Assembly (NCBI GenBank): GCA_900110595.1 | Contig: FOEZ01000014.1 | Location: 1 to 64,000 of the forward strand | Source of the DNA: Arthrobacter sp. OV608 | Lineage (GTDB): Bacteria > Actinomycetota > Actinomycetes > Actinomycetales > Micrococcaceae | Reading direction: 5' to 3' | DNA: 64,000 nt | Part shown: positions 53,012 through 62,900 of the stretch, one piece after another | Position numbering within the stretch: the first letter of the stretch is position 1 | Layout: every line of letters begins with the position of its first letter | The notes under the pieces: generated by a model | What the model saw: only the letters and a program-made list of their open reading frames with translations | Databases searched by the model: none | Told to the model about the DNA's origin: nothing | Position numbers and translations under genes: made by a program

Positions 53012-54478
53012 ATGATGACCGCCCGCACCCAGGCAGTGGGGTTCCGTTCTGAACGCGGCCCCATCCTTATTGCCCTGATGCTGTCCACCGGACTGGTGGC
53101 CATTGATTCCACCATCGTGGCCACTGCCGTGCCGTCGATCGTCCGGGATGTGGGCGGATTCGAATCGTTCCCGTGGCTTTTTTCGGCATACCTGCTGGCC
53201 CAGGGCGTCTCGGTGCCCATTTACGGCAAATTGTCCGACATGGTGGGCCGCAAGCCGATCATCCTGGCGGGCATCGGGCTGTTCCTGCTGGGGTCCGTCC
53301 TCTGCGGCATTGCCTGGAGCATGCCCTCGCTGATCGCCTTCCGCGCCCTGCAGGGACTCGGCGGGGGAGCCGTGCTGCCGGTGTCCATCACTATCGCCGG
53401 GGACGTCTACTCGCTGGAGGAGCGTGCCAAGGTCCAGGGCTACCTGGCCAGCGTGTGGGCCGTCTCCTCGGTAGTGGGCCCGAGCTTGGGTGGGATTTTC
53501 TCCTCGCTGGGGATCTGGCGCGGGATCTTCCTGGTCAACGTCCCGCTGTGCCTGCTGGCCGGGTGGATGCTGTTCCGGACCCTGCACGAAGACATTGAGC
53601 GGGCCAGGCACCGGGTGGATTACGCCGGTGCGGCCCTGCTGGCGGGTTCACTCGGCCTGCTGATCCTGGGTGCCCTCCAGGGGGGCCAGGGGTGGAAGTG
53701 GGATTCCCCCCTCAGCATTGGCATCTTTGCGGTGGGTGCGGTCCTGCTGGCCGTGTTCCTGGTGGTGGAGCGGCGGGCGGCGGAGCCGGTGCTGCCATCC
53801 TGGGTGGTCTCGCGGCGGCTTCTTGGAACTACCGCGCTGGTCGCCTTTGGCGTCGGGGCTGTGATTATCGGGCTGACCTCCTACGTGCCCACGTTTCTGG
53901 AAGGGGCACTGCACACATCACCCCTCGTTGCGGGACTCGCGCTTGCAGCACTGACCGTCGGCTGGCCCATCAGTGCCTCGCAGGCGGGGCGGTTTTACCT
54001 GCGGATCGGGTTCAAGGCCACCGCGTTGATCGGGATCAGCATCACCGTGACGGGCTTGTTGGCCCTTACGCTCACGTCCACCACGCCCAACGTAGTACTG
54101 GTGGCCGCCAGCTGCTTTGTGGTGGGACTAGGCCTGGGGCTGGTGGCCACTCCCACCCTGATTTCCGCCCAGTCCAGCGTTTCCTGGAATGAGCGCGGCG
54201 TGGTCACCAGCACCAACCTGTTCGCCAGGTCTATTGGAAGCGCACTGGGTGTGGCCGTGTTCGGCGCGGTGGCGAACGCGGTTTATTCGAACTCAACGGG
54301 CGACGGCGACGTCCCCGCGGTGGTGGCCGCTTCCGGCGCAGTCTTCCTGGCGGCGCTGGTGGGCGGCATCCTTACCGTGGCGGCGGTCCTGGCAATGCCG
54401 GCAGTGAAAGCGGACGCCGCGGACGCCGGGGAGCGGGATTCGGACCCTGAAAAAAGCCGGAGCGTTGCTGATACATAG
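53012..54478 (+). CDS. DHA2 family MFS multidrug transporter
   Basis: About 488 residues with 14 helices. It has STGLVAIDSTIVATAVPSIV in helix 1 (motif D1), LSDMVGRKPIILAG in the 2-3 loop (motif A) and SVVGPSLGGIFSSLGIWRGIF (motif C). It exports drugs or organic compounds by proton exchange. The ATG pair at 53012/53015 is preferred; a GTG at 52973 would add 13 residues over a likely -10 region. It follows the GH15 gene after about 65 bases with no terminator seen, but a functional link is unlikely. Confidence 0.9.
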   Translation: MMTARTQAVGFRSERGPILIALMLSTGLVAIDSTIVATAVPSIVRDVGGFESFPWLFSAYLLAQGVSVPIYGKLSDMVGRKPIILAGIGLFLLGSVLCGIAWSMPSLIAFRALQGLGGGAVLPVSITIAGDVYSLEERAKVQGYLASVWAVSSVVGPSLGGIFSSLGIWRGIFLVNVPLCLLAGWMLFRTLHEDIERARHRVDYAGAALLAGSLGLLILGALQGGQGWKWDSPLSIGIFAVGAVLLAVFLVVERRAAEPVLPSWVVSRRLLGTTALVAFGVGAVIIGLTSYVPTFLEGALHTSPLVAGLALAALTVGWPISASQAGRFYLRIGFKATALIGISITVTGLLALTLTSTTPNVVLVAASCFVVGLGLGLVATPTLISAQSSVSWNERGVVTSTNLFARSIGSALGVAVFGAVANAVYSNSTGDGDVPAVVAASGAVFLAALVGGILTVAAVLAMPAVKADAADAGERDSDPEKSRSVADT

Positions 54479-54491
54479 CTGCCGCTTGTAC

Positions 54492-55622
54492 CTAGCGGGA
54501 AGCGCGGAAGATGTCCGGCGCCGGCCGGGTGCCGGTGGCGAGGTCCGCGAGGATCCGGCCAACTACGGGCGTGAACTTGAACCCGTGCCCGGAGAACCCG
54601 GCGCCGATCACCACGGGGCCGATCCGGTCCAGGATGAAGTCCTCGTCCGGGGTGGTGGTGTAAGTGCAGCTGATGGCCTCGAACGAATCCGGGTCCACCC
54701 CTGGAAGCCACGTCCCCGCATAATCCTGCAGGGCCGCGAGCTGCACCGGTTCCGGCTGGAAGGAACGCCGGTCCGGATCTACCAGCGGGCCCACACCGTG
54801 CCATCCCGCCTTGATCCCCTCACCCGGGGTCTGCATCCCGTACACCGGGGAGTACCAGTTTTTGTATTCCGGACTGGTGCCCGGCATGTGGTTGAACCCG
54901 GGCCAGACGGCGCCGGCATCAGCCACCCGGAAGTGCGCCGGCTGCTCCTGGGTGACCCGCAGCTTCGGGATCCGGAGTCCTGCGCCGGCTGTGCCGAGAA
55001 GTTTCTCCGTCCAGCCGCCGGCGGTGACCACCACCTGGGCGGCGGTGACCACCTCGGTACCGGCCTCGGACTCCAAAGCCAGCCGGACGCCGTCGTCCAT
55101 CACCTTGAACTCCACCACTTTGGTGTGGTGACGGATCTCGGCGCCACGGGCCGCGGCGAGACGCTGGAAGACGGGGAGCGCCGCTTCGGGGTTGAGCTGC
55201 CCGCCGTCGGGCATAAAGAGGGCCTGCTGGTCGAAGCGGATGCCGCGCCAGCGCTCGCCTGCCTCCGAGGGGGACAGGAACTCGGCCCGGATGCCAGCCT
55301 CATTCAACGCAGAGGCCACGTCCGGAAGCCGCGGGTCCGGGCCGTGGTTGACGATTCCCGTGCGGGCCAGCAGCGTCTCGCCGCTGTCCTGCTCCAACTC
55401 GTCCCACAGGGCCAGCCCCTCGGCCAGCATGGCTACATATTCGGGACGGTGATAGCCCGGGTTCAGGTTGCGGGTGGTGCCGTGAGAGGCGCCGATCTTG
55501 TGCCCGGGTCCGAACTGCTCCACGAGCGTCACCTGCCGGCCGCGGCGGGACAGCGCCCAGGCGGCGGCCGATCCCATGGCCCCGCCGCCGATCACCAGGG
55601 TATCCAGCATCTTGTCCATCAA
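54492..55622 (-). CDS. solA: Monomeric sarcosine oxidase / N-methyltryptophan oxidase family
   Basis: The 376-residue flavoenzyme has a dinucleotide motif LVIGGGAMGSAAAW (9-22), the covalent FAD Cys at position 319 (ISCTYTTTPDEDFI) and the late GAGFSGHGFKFTP segment that marks this family. It oxidises N-methyl amino acids such as sarcosine to the demethylated amino acid, formaldehyde and hydrogen peroxide. Together with the choline-to-betaine operon in this window it could contribute to full choline breakdown, but no betaine or dimethylglycine demethylase is nearby. The AEC transporter gene ends 8 bases upstream on the same strand. Confidence 0.87.
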   Translation of the reverse strand: MMDKMLDTLVIGGGAMGSAAAWALSRRGRQVTLVEQFGPGHKIGASHGTTRNLNPGYHRPEYVAMLAEGLALWDELEQDSGETLLARTGIVNHGPDPRLPDVASALNEAGIRAEFLSPSEAGERWRGIRFDQQALFMPDGGQLNPEAALPVFQRLAAARGAEIRHHTKVVEFKVMDDGVRLALESEAGTEVVTAAQVVVTAGGWTEKLLGTAGAGLRIPKLRVTQEQPAHFRVADAGAVWPGFNHMPGTSPEYKNWYSPVYGMQTPGEGIKAGWHGVGPLVDPDRRSFQPEPVQLAALQDYAGTWLPGVDPDSFEAISCTYTTTPDEDFILDRIGPVVIGAGFSGHGFKFTPVVGRILADLATGTRPAPDIFRASR

Positions 55623-55629
55623 ACTCCCA

Positions 55630-56556
55630 TCACGTCAGCAGCAGCGCTACGCCAATCATCGCCGGAACGGCCACAACGGTTGTAATCAGCACGGTGTCCT
55701 TGGCCACGGTGAGGCCGGTCTTGTAGCGGCTCGCGGCCACAAAGACGTTCTGGGCGGTGGGCAGCGCGGACGTGACCACCACGGCGAACAGGGCATGCCC
55801 TTCCATGCCCAGCGCAAAACGGGCAAAGAGATACGCCAGCCCCGGCTGGACGGCCAGTTTGAAACCACTCGCCAGCAGGGTGTCCAGGCGCCGGCCCGCG
55901 GCGGCCTGCAGCGGGCGCGTGCCGTTCAGGCTCATGCCGAAGGCGATCAGCATGGCCGGAATGGCTGCACCGCCGATCAGGTGGATGGGCTCCAATACCA
56001 GGGGCGGGACCTTCCAGCCGGTGCCGGCCACCACCAGGCCCAGCGCGGAGCCTACAATCATGGGGTTACGCAGGATCATCACCACAAAACTCAGGGGCGT
56101 GGTGCGGTGTGCGCTGGTGCTGGAGTCGAGGATCATCAGGAACATTGGCGTGAAGAAGGCCAGCTGGAAGATCAGCAGCGGCGCCACATAGCTGGCATCG
56201 CCCAGAACATATACCGCGATGGGAATACCCAGGTTCGCTGAGTTGGCGAGCGAGGCAGCCATGGAACTCATCAGGGACTCAGGCAAGGAGCGCTTAAGCC
56301 AAAACTTGGCAATGCTGAAGAAGACGGCTGCCGTGGCCATGGCGGCAACCGCTGTTACTAACAGGGGTGCGGCGAAGACTTCGGCGAGGCGGGCCTTGCT
56401 CAGCGTTTCGAAGAGCAGCGCCGGGCTGGCCACAAAGAAGGTGAGGGAGCTGAGGACCTGGCGGGCGTTCTCACCCAGGATTTTCCGCCGGCCCACGAAC
56501 CAGCCCACCAGGATGATGCACCAGACCACAAAGAAGCCGGCCAGTACACCTAGCAA
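55630..56556 (-). CDS. AEC family transporter
   Basis: The 308-residue membrane protein has about 10 helices and matches the auxin efflux carrier family: FVASPALLFETLSK, SANLGIPIAVYVLGD and ALPTAQNVFVAASRYKTG are characteristic. Bacterial members carry malate, amino acids or similar compounds, often out of the cell. It is followed by the sarcosine-oxidase-like gene after 7 bases, so the two are probably co-expressed and the transporter may move the methylated amine or its product. Confidence 0.9.
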   Translation of the reverse strand: MLGVLAGFFVVWCIILVGWFVGRRKILGENARQVLSSLTFFVASPALLFETLSKARLAEVFAAPLLVTAVAAMATAAVFFSIAKFWLKRSLPESLMSSMAASLANSANLGIPIAVYVLGDASYVAPLLIFQLAFFTPMFLMILDSSTSAHRTTPLSFVVMILRNPMIVGSALGLVVAGTGWKVPPLVLEPIHLIGGAAIPAMLIAFGMSLNGTRPLQAAAGRRLDTLLASGFKLAVQPGLAYLFARFALGMEGHALFAVVVTSALPTAQNVFVAASRYKTGLTVAKDTVLITTVVAVPAMIGVALLLT

Positions 56557-56620
56557 GGGATCACCGGTGGCTTATCCCGCAGGGCGCGGCGGAAGTGGGT
56601 ACCGGGACACACGGCCCCGG

Positions 56621-57046
56621 TTAGGCGGTGGCGTTGTTAAGCGCGAAAGGGGGGCGCATCATCCCGGGAGTGAGGCCCTCGGCCGGGTCATTGCCGAGCT
56701 GGATGATCCGGTTGTTTTCGTCCACATGGACCACCCGCGGTTCGTAGGCCTTGGCCTCTTCGGTGGTCATCTGGGCGTAGGTAATCAGGATGACGAGGTC
56801 GTTCTCGTGCATGAGGTGCGCCGCCGCACCGTTGATGCCGATGACACCGGAACCCCGCTCGCCCGCGATGGTATAGGTCTCTAGCCGTGCGCCATTGGTG
56901 ATGTCCACAATGGACACGAGCTCGCCGGGCAGGATGTCGGCGGCCTCGAGCAGGTCCAGGTCCACGGTGACGGAACCGACGTAGTGCAGGTCGGCGTGCG
57001 TGACGGTGGCCCGGTGGATTTTGGACTTGAACATTGTTCGATTCAT
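56621..57046 (-). CDS. panD: Aspartate 1-decarboxylase
   Basis: The 141-residue protein is the pyruvoyl enzyme that makes beta-alanine for pantothenate. The self-cleavage site Gly24-Ser25 (HYVGSVTVD) is intact, as are the [11 protein letters not shown] start, the [20 protein letters not shown] segment and the late Tyr-containing strand. The length is normal for the family. It is the third gene in the same orientation after LysR, with 94 bases between; panC and panB are not nearby. Confidence 0.96.
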   Translation of the reverse strand: MNRTMFKSKIHRATVTHADLHYVGSVTVDLDLLEAADILPGELVSIVDITNGARLETYTIAGERGSGVIGINGAAAHLMHENDLVILITYAQMTTEEAKAYEPRVVHVDENNRIIQLGNDPAEGLTPGMMRPPFALNNATA

Positions 57047-57140
57047 AACGGCATCAGTCTAGCGCCGGGGGCGCCACGGCGCAGTGACGCAGGGAACAGT
57101 GACGCTTAGCCGCTTGGAAGGACGCGTACGACGGCGGCGG

Positions 57141-58055
57141 TCACGCGCCGTCGTTCCTTGCCAGCGCCGCGGCTGCTGCAGCGAGCGTCTCCCGCGCGGC
57201 CAGGATGGCCGGCCTCTGGGCGCTGGAGCGGCGGACGGACGTAAAGACGGTGCGGTGCGGTTTGCCCGGAAGCTCCAGCAGCTGGGCTGTGGTGCCACGG
57301 CCGGTCCACACCAGGTCCGGCATCAGGGCCACCGCGTTGCCGGACTCGATCAGGCGGGCCTGGGCCTGCAGGTCCGCCGTTTCGAAGCGTACGTCAGGCT
57401 CGAACCCGGCGCTCCGGCAGGCCTGCTCGGCCCAATGGCGGGACGCGGCACCCCTCGGTTCCATGACCCAGGCGAGCTCCGCGGTGTCCTCCAGCGAACG
57501 GATGGAGGGGCCGCCGTCGGACGCCGGGGGAACAGCCAGTCGGATGGCATCGGTGGTCAGCTTGACGCGGTCCAGTTGCGGATAGCGCGGGGCGGCATGG
57601 CCCGGATACTGCTCGGCAATAACCAGATCGAAGTCGCGCGCCCAGGTTTCGTGCAGCGCCGTTTCGGGCTCGCGCTGGATCATTTCGATCCTGACCTCGG
57701 GATAGGCCTTGGCCATCCTCGTCAGGGTGTCCGGCATCAGGGCCAGGGCCGCAGACTGGAAAACGGCGATCCGGACTGTCCCCGTGACGGTGGTGAGGGA
57801 AGCGGCGAGGTCCGCCTCGGCCTGCTCCATGGTTTCGAGCAGGTTCGCGGTATGCGCCACCAGTACTTCTGCCTGCGGCGTGAGCTGGACCCGCCTCCCC
57901 GTTTTGCGAAGCAGTTCCACGCCCACTTCTTTCTCGAGCAGGGCCAGCTGCTGCGATACGGACGACGGGCTGTACTGCAGCGCCTCGGCCACCTCCGCCA
58001 GCGTCCCCCGGATGCTTAATTCCCGGAGCAGGCGGAGCCGGCGGACGTCAAGCAT
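57141..58055 (-). CDS. LysR family transcriptional regulator
   Basis: The 304-residue protein has the winged-helix start (LRLLRELSIRGTLAEVAEAL, SPSSVSQQLALLEKEVGVELL) and a LysR co-inducer domain (VRIAVFQSAALALMP, AVALMPDLVW). It is divergent from the APC permease gene, and a 40-bp element in between is repeated before putA. It may therefore activate both, which fits a proline or related amino acid regulator. Its co-inducer is not known from sequence. Confidence 0.92.
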   Translation of the reverse strand: MLDVRRLRLLRELSIRGTLAEVAEALQYSPSSVSQQLALLEKEVGVELLRKTGRRVQLTPQAEVLVAHTANLLETMEQAEADLAASLTTVTGTVRIAVFQSAALALMPDTLTRMAKAYPEVRIEMIQREPETALHETWARDFDLVIAEQYPGHAAPRYPQLDRVKLTTDAIRLAVPPASDGGPSIRSLEDTAELAWVMEPRGAASRHWAEQACRSAGFEPDVRFETADLQAQARLIESGNAVALMPDLVWTGRGTTAQLLELPGKPHRTVFTSVRRSSAQRPAILAARETLAAAAAALARNDGA

Positions 58056-58074
58056 GAGGGAATCCTTACCGGAA

Positions 58075-58117
58075 CTAATGAATATAGGTTAGAAGTAGTC
58101 ACTTTATCTAACGCAAG
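58075..58117. promoter_or_regulatory. LysR binding site at the LysR/permease divergent promoter
   Basis: Contains GTTAGA (58088) and TCTAAC (58107) as arms of an interrupted palindrome with T-N11-A character. The same sequence block recurs upstream of putA: TTAGAA at 58089 and CTTTATCT at 58102, against TTAGAA at 59857 and CTTTATCT at 59870, the same 13-base spacing. Confidence 0.7.
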
Positions 58118-58207
58118 CACCCTTGCATACTGTTGGGACCGAGTTACCCCCGTCACAAGCGATTCTTCGCGCGCCGTGACGGGGAAGCACCCAAGCAGGA
58201 GTTCCTG

Positions 58208-59671
58208 ATGAGCAGTAGAGACATGACCCAGTCGATCATGCGGCGCAAACCGATCGATGACATCGAGGAAGAAAACAAACACAGTGGCCTCTTCAAGTCA
58301 CTCGGGCTGTGGCAGCTGACGGCAATCGGCGTCGGCGGCATCATCGGCGTCGGCATCTTCTCCCTTGCCGGACTGGTGGCAGCAGGCAGCGAAGGAACAC
58401 CCGGGGTGGGGCCCGCGGTGCTGATTTCCTTCCTGATCGCAGGCCTCGCCTCTGCCGCGGCCGCGCTTTCCTACGCAGAGTTCGCCGGCATGATTCCCCG
58501 CGCCGGCTCTGCTTATACGTACGGATACGTTGCGCTGGGCGAGGTGATCGGCTGGTTCATCGGCTGGGACCTGCTGCTCGAATACATTGCCATCGTGGCT
58601 GTGGTGGCCATCGGCATCTCCGGCTACTTTGATGCATTCTTGTCAGGCATCGGTATCCACATGCCGGTTTGGATGACGTCCACTCCCGATGAAGGCAAGG
58701 GCGGCATCGTCAACATCCCGGCCATCGCAGTCTGCTTGATCGTCACCTGGATCCTGTCCCGCGGCACCAAGGCCTTCGGCCGGTTTGAGCTGGTGGCCGT
58801 GGCCATCAAGGTGGTCCTGATCCTCTTCATCATCGGCCTGGGCATCTTCTACATCGACACCAACAACTACAACCCGTTTATGCCCAGCGGGTTTGGCCCC
58901 GTGCTGGCCGGCTCGGCAACGGTGTTCTTCGCGGTGTTCGGCTACGACGCCATGAGTACCGCGGCAGAGGAAGCGACCGACGGCAAGAAGCACATGCCCA
59001 AGGCCATCATCCTCTCCCTGATCATCGCGATGCTCCTCTATGTGGCCGCCACCCTGGTCCTCACCGGCATGCAGAACTACAAGGACATCGACCCGAAGGC
59101 CGGCTTTGCCTCAGCCTTCACCGGTGTTGGCCTGCCGATCATCGCCACCATCATCTCCGTGTTCGCCGTGCTGTCCATCCTGACCGTGATGCTGACCTTC
59201 CTCCTGGGTGTCACCCGCGTCTGGTTCTCCATGAGCCGGGACGGTCTCCTGCCGGGCTGGTTCGCCAAGACGGACCGCCACGGCACCCCGCAGCGGGTCA
59301 CCTGGATTGCCGGCATTGCCTCTGCCCTGTTGGCCGGCGTTTTCCCGATCAAGGCGGTGGCCGACCTGACCAACATCGGCATCCTGGCCGCATTCGTCGT
59401 CGTCTGCCTTTCCGTGATCATCTTCCGCTACAAGCGCCCGGACGCCCCCCGCTCCTTCCGCCTGCCGCTGATGCCCCTGGTTCCGGCCTTCGGGGTCCTG
59501 GCCTCCGCGTTCCTGATGTTCCAGCTGCACTGGGAAACCTGGCTGCGGTTCATCGTTTGGCTGGTCATAGGCCTGGCCATCTACTTCTTCTACGGCAAGC
59601 GGAACTCCCTGATGAACCCCAACAGCCCGCGGCATCAGGAGATCGTGGAGATGCACCGCCCCCTCGCCTGA
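58208..59671 (+). CDS. APC family permease, CAT type
   Basis: About 487 residues with 12 helices of the cationic amino acid transporter (CAT/YfnA) type: AIGVGGIIGVGIFSLAGLVAAG, ALSYAEFAGMIPRAGSAYTYGY and ATVFFAVFGYDAMSTAAEEATDGKKHMPKAII. The ATG at 58208 has AGGAG six bases upstream; an ATG 75 bases earlier lacks this. The promoter carries the same element as putA, so proline or a related amino acid (ornithine or arginine, which also feed the PutA product) is a likely cargo. Confidence 0.9.
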   Translation: MSSRDMTQSIMRRKPIDDIEEENKHSGLFKSLGLWQLTAIGVGGIIGVGIFSLAGLVAAGSEGTPGVGPAVLISFLIAGLASAAAALSYAEFAGMIPRAGSAYTYGYVALGEVIGWFIGWDLLLEYIAIVAVVAIGISGYFDAFLSGIGIHMPVWMTSTPDEGKGGIVNIPAIAVCLIVTWILSRGTKAFGRFELVAVAIKVVLILFIIGLGIFYIDTNNYNPFMPSGFGPVLAGSATVFFAVFGYDAMSTAAEEATDGKKHMPKAIILSLIIAMLLYVAATLVLTGMQNYKDIDPKAGFASAFTGVGLPIIATIISVFAVLSILTVMLTFLLGVTRVWFSMSRDGLLPGWFAKTDRHGTPQRVTWIAGIASALLAGVFPIKAVADLTNIGILAAFVVVCLSVIIFRYKRPDAPRSFRLPLMPLVPAFGVLASAFLMFQLHWETWLRFIVWLVIGLAIYFFYGKRNSLMNPNSPRHQEIVEMHRPLA

Positions 59672-59713
59672 CCCGCCTCTTCCAGTCACTGGCAGGCCGT
59701 CCCGCCCCCAATT

Positions 59714-59772
59714 TTGCCCTATCACTTTTGGTCCCCAAGCACCCGTTTTGGGGACCAAAAGTGATAGGGCAA
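59714..59772. repeat. 24-bp perfect inverted repeat after APC permease gene
   Basis: Arms start TTGCCCTATCACTTTTGG and are 24 bp long with no mismatch, around an 11-base loop. The site is 43 bases after the permease stop and before the putA promoter. It can act as a terminator, but the length and AT-containing arms are unlike the other terminators here and may mark a mobile intergenic repeat. Confidence 0.8.
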
Positions 59773-59840
59773 GGGGGGAGGACGGCCTGCCTTTTTCGTG
59801 CTCAAGAGGTGGGCGGCGGCGCTTTTTGAATCATTGGTTT

Positions 59841-59884
59841 TTCTAACCTGTATTGCTTAGAAAACATCGCTTTATCTTATGTGA
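59841..59884. promoter_or_regulatory. LysR-type site upstream of putA
   Basis: TTCTAA and TTAGAA arms (59841-59846 and 59857-59862) are spaced by 10 bases. The block TTAGAA, then TC, then CTTTATCT matches the LysR/permease promoter. In the opposite direction TTCTAACCT-TATT also matches there. It lies about 60-100 bases before the putA start. Confidence 0.7.
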
Positions 59885-59943
59885 GTAGAAGCTCATACTG
59901 GTGAAAAGACCTCCTCCCACAGCAAAGAAGGATCGGGAAAACC

Positions 59944-62900
59944 ATGACCCACGTTGCAATGGAACCAGCAACTTCAGCCGGTACCGCACCGCAGACCGTC
60001 GACGTTGACGTCCCCCAGGCGAAGGCCCTCGCCACCGAAGCAGTCGCCCTGGTCCGGCACTGGCTCACCGAGGCTGCCAAGGTCCCGGTGGACGCCTCCG
60101 CCCAACAGCTCGCCGGCGTTCTTAAGGACCCCAACGGCCTGGAATTCACCGTGGGCTTCGTGGACGGCGTGGTCCGCCCCGAGGACCTGAACGTGGCAGC
60201 CCGCAACCTGGCGGCCCTGGCTCCGAAGGTTCCGGCCTTCCTGCCCTGGTACATGCGCAGCGCCGTGGCACTGGGCGGGACCATGGCCCCGGTGATGCCG
60301 CAGGTTGTCATCCCCATCGCCCGCAAGGTCCTGCGCGAGATGGTGGGCCACCTGATCGTGGACGCCACCGACGCCAAGCTCGGCCCGGCCATCGCCAAGA
60401 TCCGCAAGGATGGCATTAAGCTCAACGTCAACCTCCTCGGCGAGGCGGTCCTCGGCGAGCACGAGGCATCCCGCCGGCTCGAAGGCACGCACACCCTGCT
60501 GGCGCGCCCCGACGTCGATTACGTCTCCATCAAGGTCTCCTCTACGGTTGCCCCCCACTCCGCCTGGGCCTTCGACGAAGCCGTGGAACACGTCGTCGAA
60601 AAGCTCACGCCCCTCTTCCAGCGCGCCGCCTCCTTCGCCAAGAACGGCGGAAAGGCCAAGTTCATCAACCTGGACATGGAGGAATACAAGGACCTGGACA
60701 TGACCATTGCGGTCTTCACCAGGATCCTGGACAAGCCAGAGTTCAAGAACCTGGAAGCCGGCATCGTGCTCCAGGCCTACCTTCCCGACGCTCTCTCCGC
60801 GATGATCCGCCTGCAGGATTGGGCTGCCGAACGCCGTGCCAACGGCGGCGCCGCCATCAAGGTCCGCGTGGTCAAAGGCGCCAACCTGCCCATGGAACAG
60901 GTGGAAGCGTCCCTGCATGACTGGCCCCTGGCCACCTGGGGCAGCAAGCAGGACTCGGACACCAGCTATAAGAGCGTCATCAACTACGCGCTGCACCCCG
61001 AGCGGATCAAGAACATCCGGATCGGCGTGGCCGGCCACAATCTGTTCGACATCGCCTTCGCCTGGCTTCTGGCCAAGCAGCGCGGCATCGCGGATACCGC
61101 ACAGCAGGGCATCGAGTTCGAGATGCTGCTGGGCATGGCTCAGGGCCAGGCCGAGGCCGTCAAGAAGGACGTCGGCTCGTTGCTGCTCTACACCCCGGTG
61201 GTGCACCCGGCCGAGTTCGACGTCGCCATCGCCTACCTGATCCGCCGCCTCGAGGAAGGCGCCAGCCAGGACAACTTCATGTCGGCAGTCTTCGAGCTGA
61301 GCGAAAACGAGGTCCTGTTCGAGCGCGAGAAGCAGCGCTTCCTTGCCTCGCTGGACGCCCTGGACAATACGGTTCCGCTGCCGAACCGCCGGCAGGACCG
61401 CAACCTGCCACCGGTCTCCAGGCCGCATGAGGGCTTCGAGAACACCCCGGACACCGATCCATCCCTGCCCGCCAACCGCGACTGGGGCCGGGCCATCCTG
61501 GAGCGCGTTCCCTCGTCCACCTTGGGCAACGCCTCCGTGGCAGCGGCTTCCGTCAAGGACGAGGCCACCCTGAACACCGTCATCCAGACGGCCGTGGAGA
61601 AGGGCAAAGCCTGGGGTGCGCTGTCCGGCGCCGAACGCGCCGAGATCCTGCACCGCGCCGGCGAGGTCCTGGAGGCCCGCCGCGCCGACCTTCTCGAGGT
61701 CATGGCCAGCGAAACCGGCAAGACCATCGACCAGGGCGATCCCGAGGTCAGCGAAGCGGTGGACTTTGCCCACTACTACGCCGAGTCCGCGCGGAAGCTG
61801 GACGCGGTCGACGGCGCCACGTTCGTCCCAGCCAAGCTCACCGTTGTGACTCCGCCGTGGAACTTCCCGGTCGCAATTCCCGCAGGGTCCACCCTTGCGG
61901 CACTCGCCGCCGGCTCCGCCGTCGTGATCAAACCTGCCAAGCAGGCCGCCCGCAGCGGCGCCGTAATGGTGGAAGCGCTGTGGGAAGCCGGCGTGCCCCG
62001 TGACGTGCTCACCATGGTGCAGTTGGGCGAGCGTGAGCTCGGCAAACAGCTGATCTCGCACCCGGCCGTGGACCGCGTGATCCTTACCGGCGGCTACGAA
62101 ACCGCCGAGCTGTTCCGCTCCTTCCGCGAAGACCTGCCGCTCCTTGCCGAAACCAGTGGCAAGAATGCCATCATCGTCACCCCCAGCGCGGACCTGGACC
62201 TGGCGGCCAAGGACGTTGCCTACTCCGCGTTCGGCCACGCCGGCCAGAAGTGCTCCGCGGCCTCACTGGTGATCCTGGTGGGCTCGGTGGCCAAGTCCAA
62301 GCGGTTCCACAACCAGCTGATCGACGCCGTCACCTCCCTGAAGGTGGGCTACCCGGAGGACCCCACCAGCCAGATGGGCCCGATCATCGAGCCGGCCAAC
62401 GGCAAGCTCCTGAACGCACTCACCACTTTGGGCGAAGGCGAAAACTGGGCCGTTGAACCCAAGAAGTTGGATGACACTGGCCGGCTCTGGAGCCCGGGCG
62501 TGCGCTACGGCGTCAAGCGCGGTTCCTACTTCCACCTGACCGAGTTCTTCGGCCCGGTGCTCGGTGTGATGACCGCCGACACGCTCGAAGAGGCCATCGC
62601 CATCCAGAACCAGATCGAGTACGGCCTCACCGCAGGCCTGCACTCGCTCAACTCCGAGGAGCTCGGAACCTGGCTGGAGACCATCCAGGCCGGAAACCTG
62701 TACGTGAACCGCGGCATCACCGGCGCCATAGTGCAGCGCCAGCCGTTCGGCGGCTGGAAGAAGTCCGCTGTGGGCGCTGGCACCAAGGCAGGCGGACCCA
62801 ACTACCTGGCCGGCCTGGGCGACTGGACCCCGGCAGTCAGCACCGCCGGCGCTCCCATCATGCACCCCGGAGTGCGCCGGATCATCAACGCCGCCAGTGC

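Noticed and set aside
51316..53220. A 634-codon antisense frame over the GH15 fusion
   Set aside because: Its composition is that of a GC-driven shadow, and the sense frame has complete GH15 motifs.
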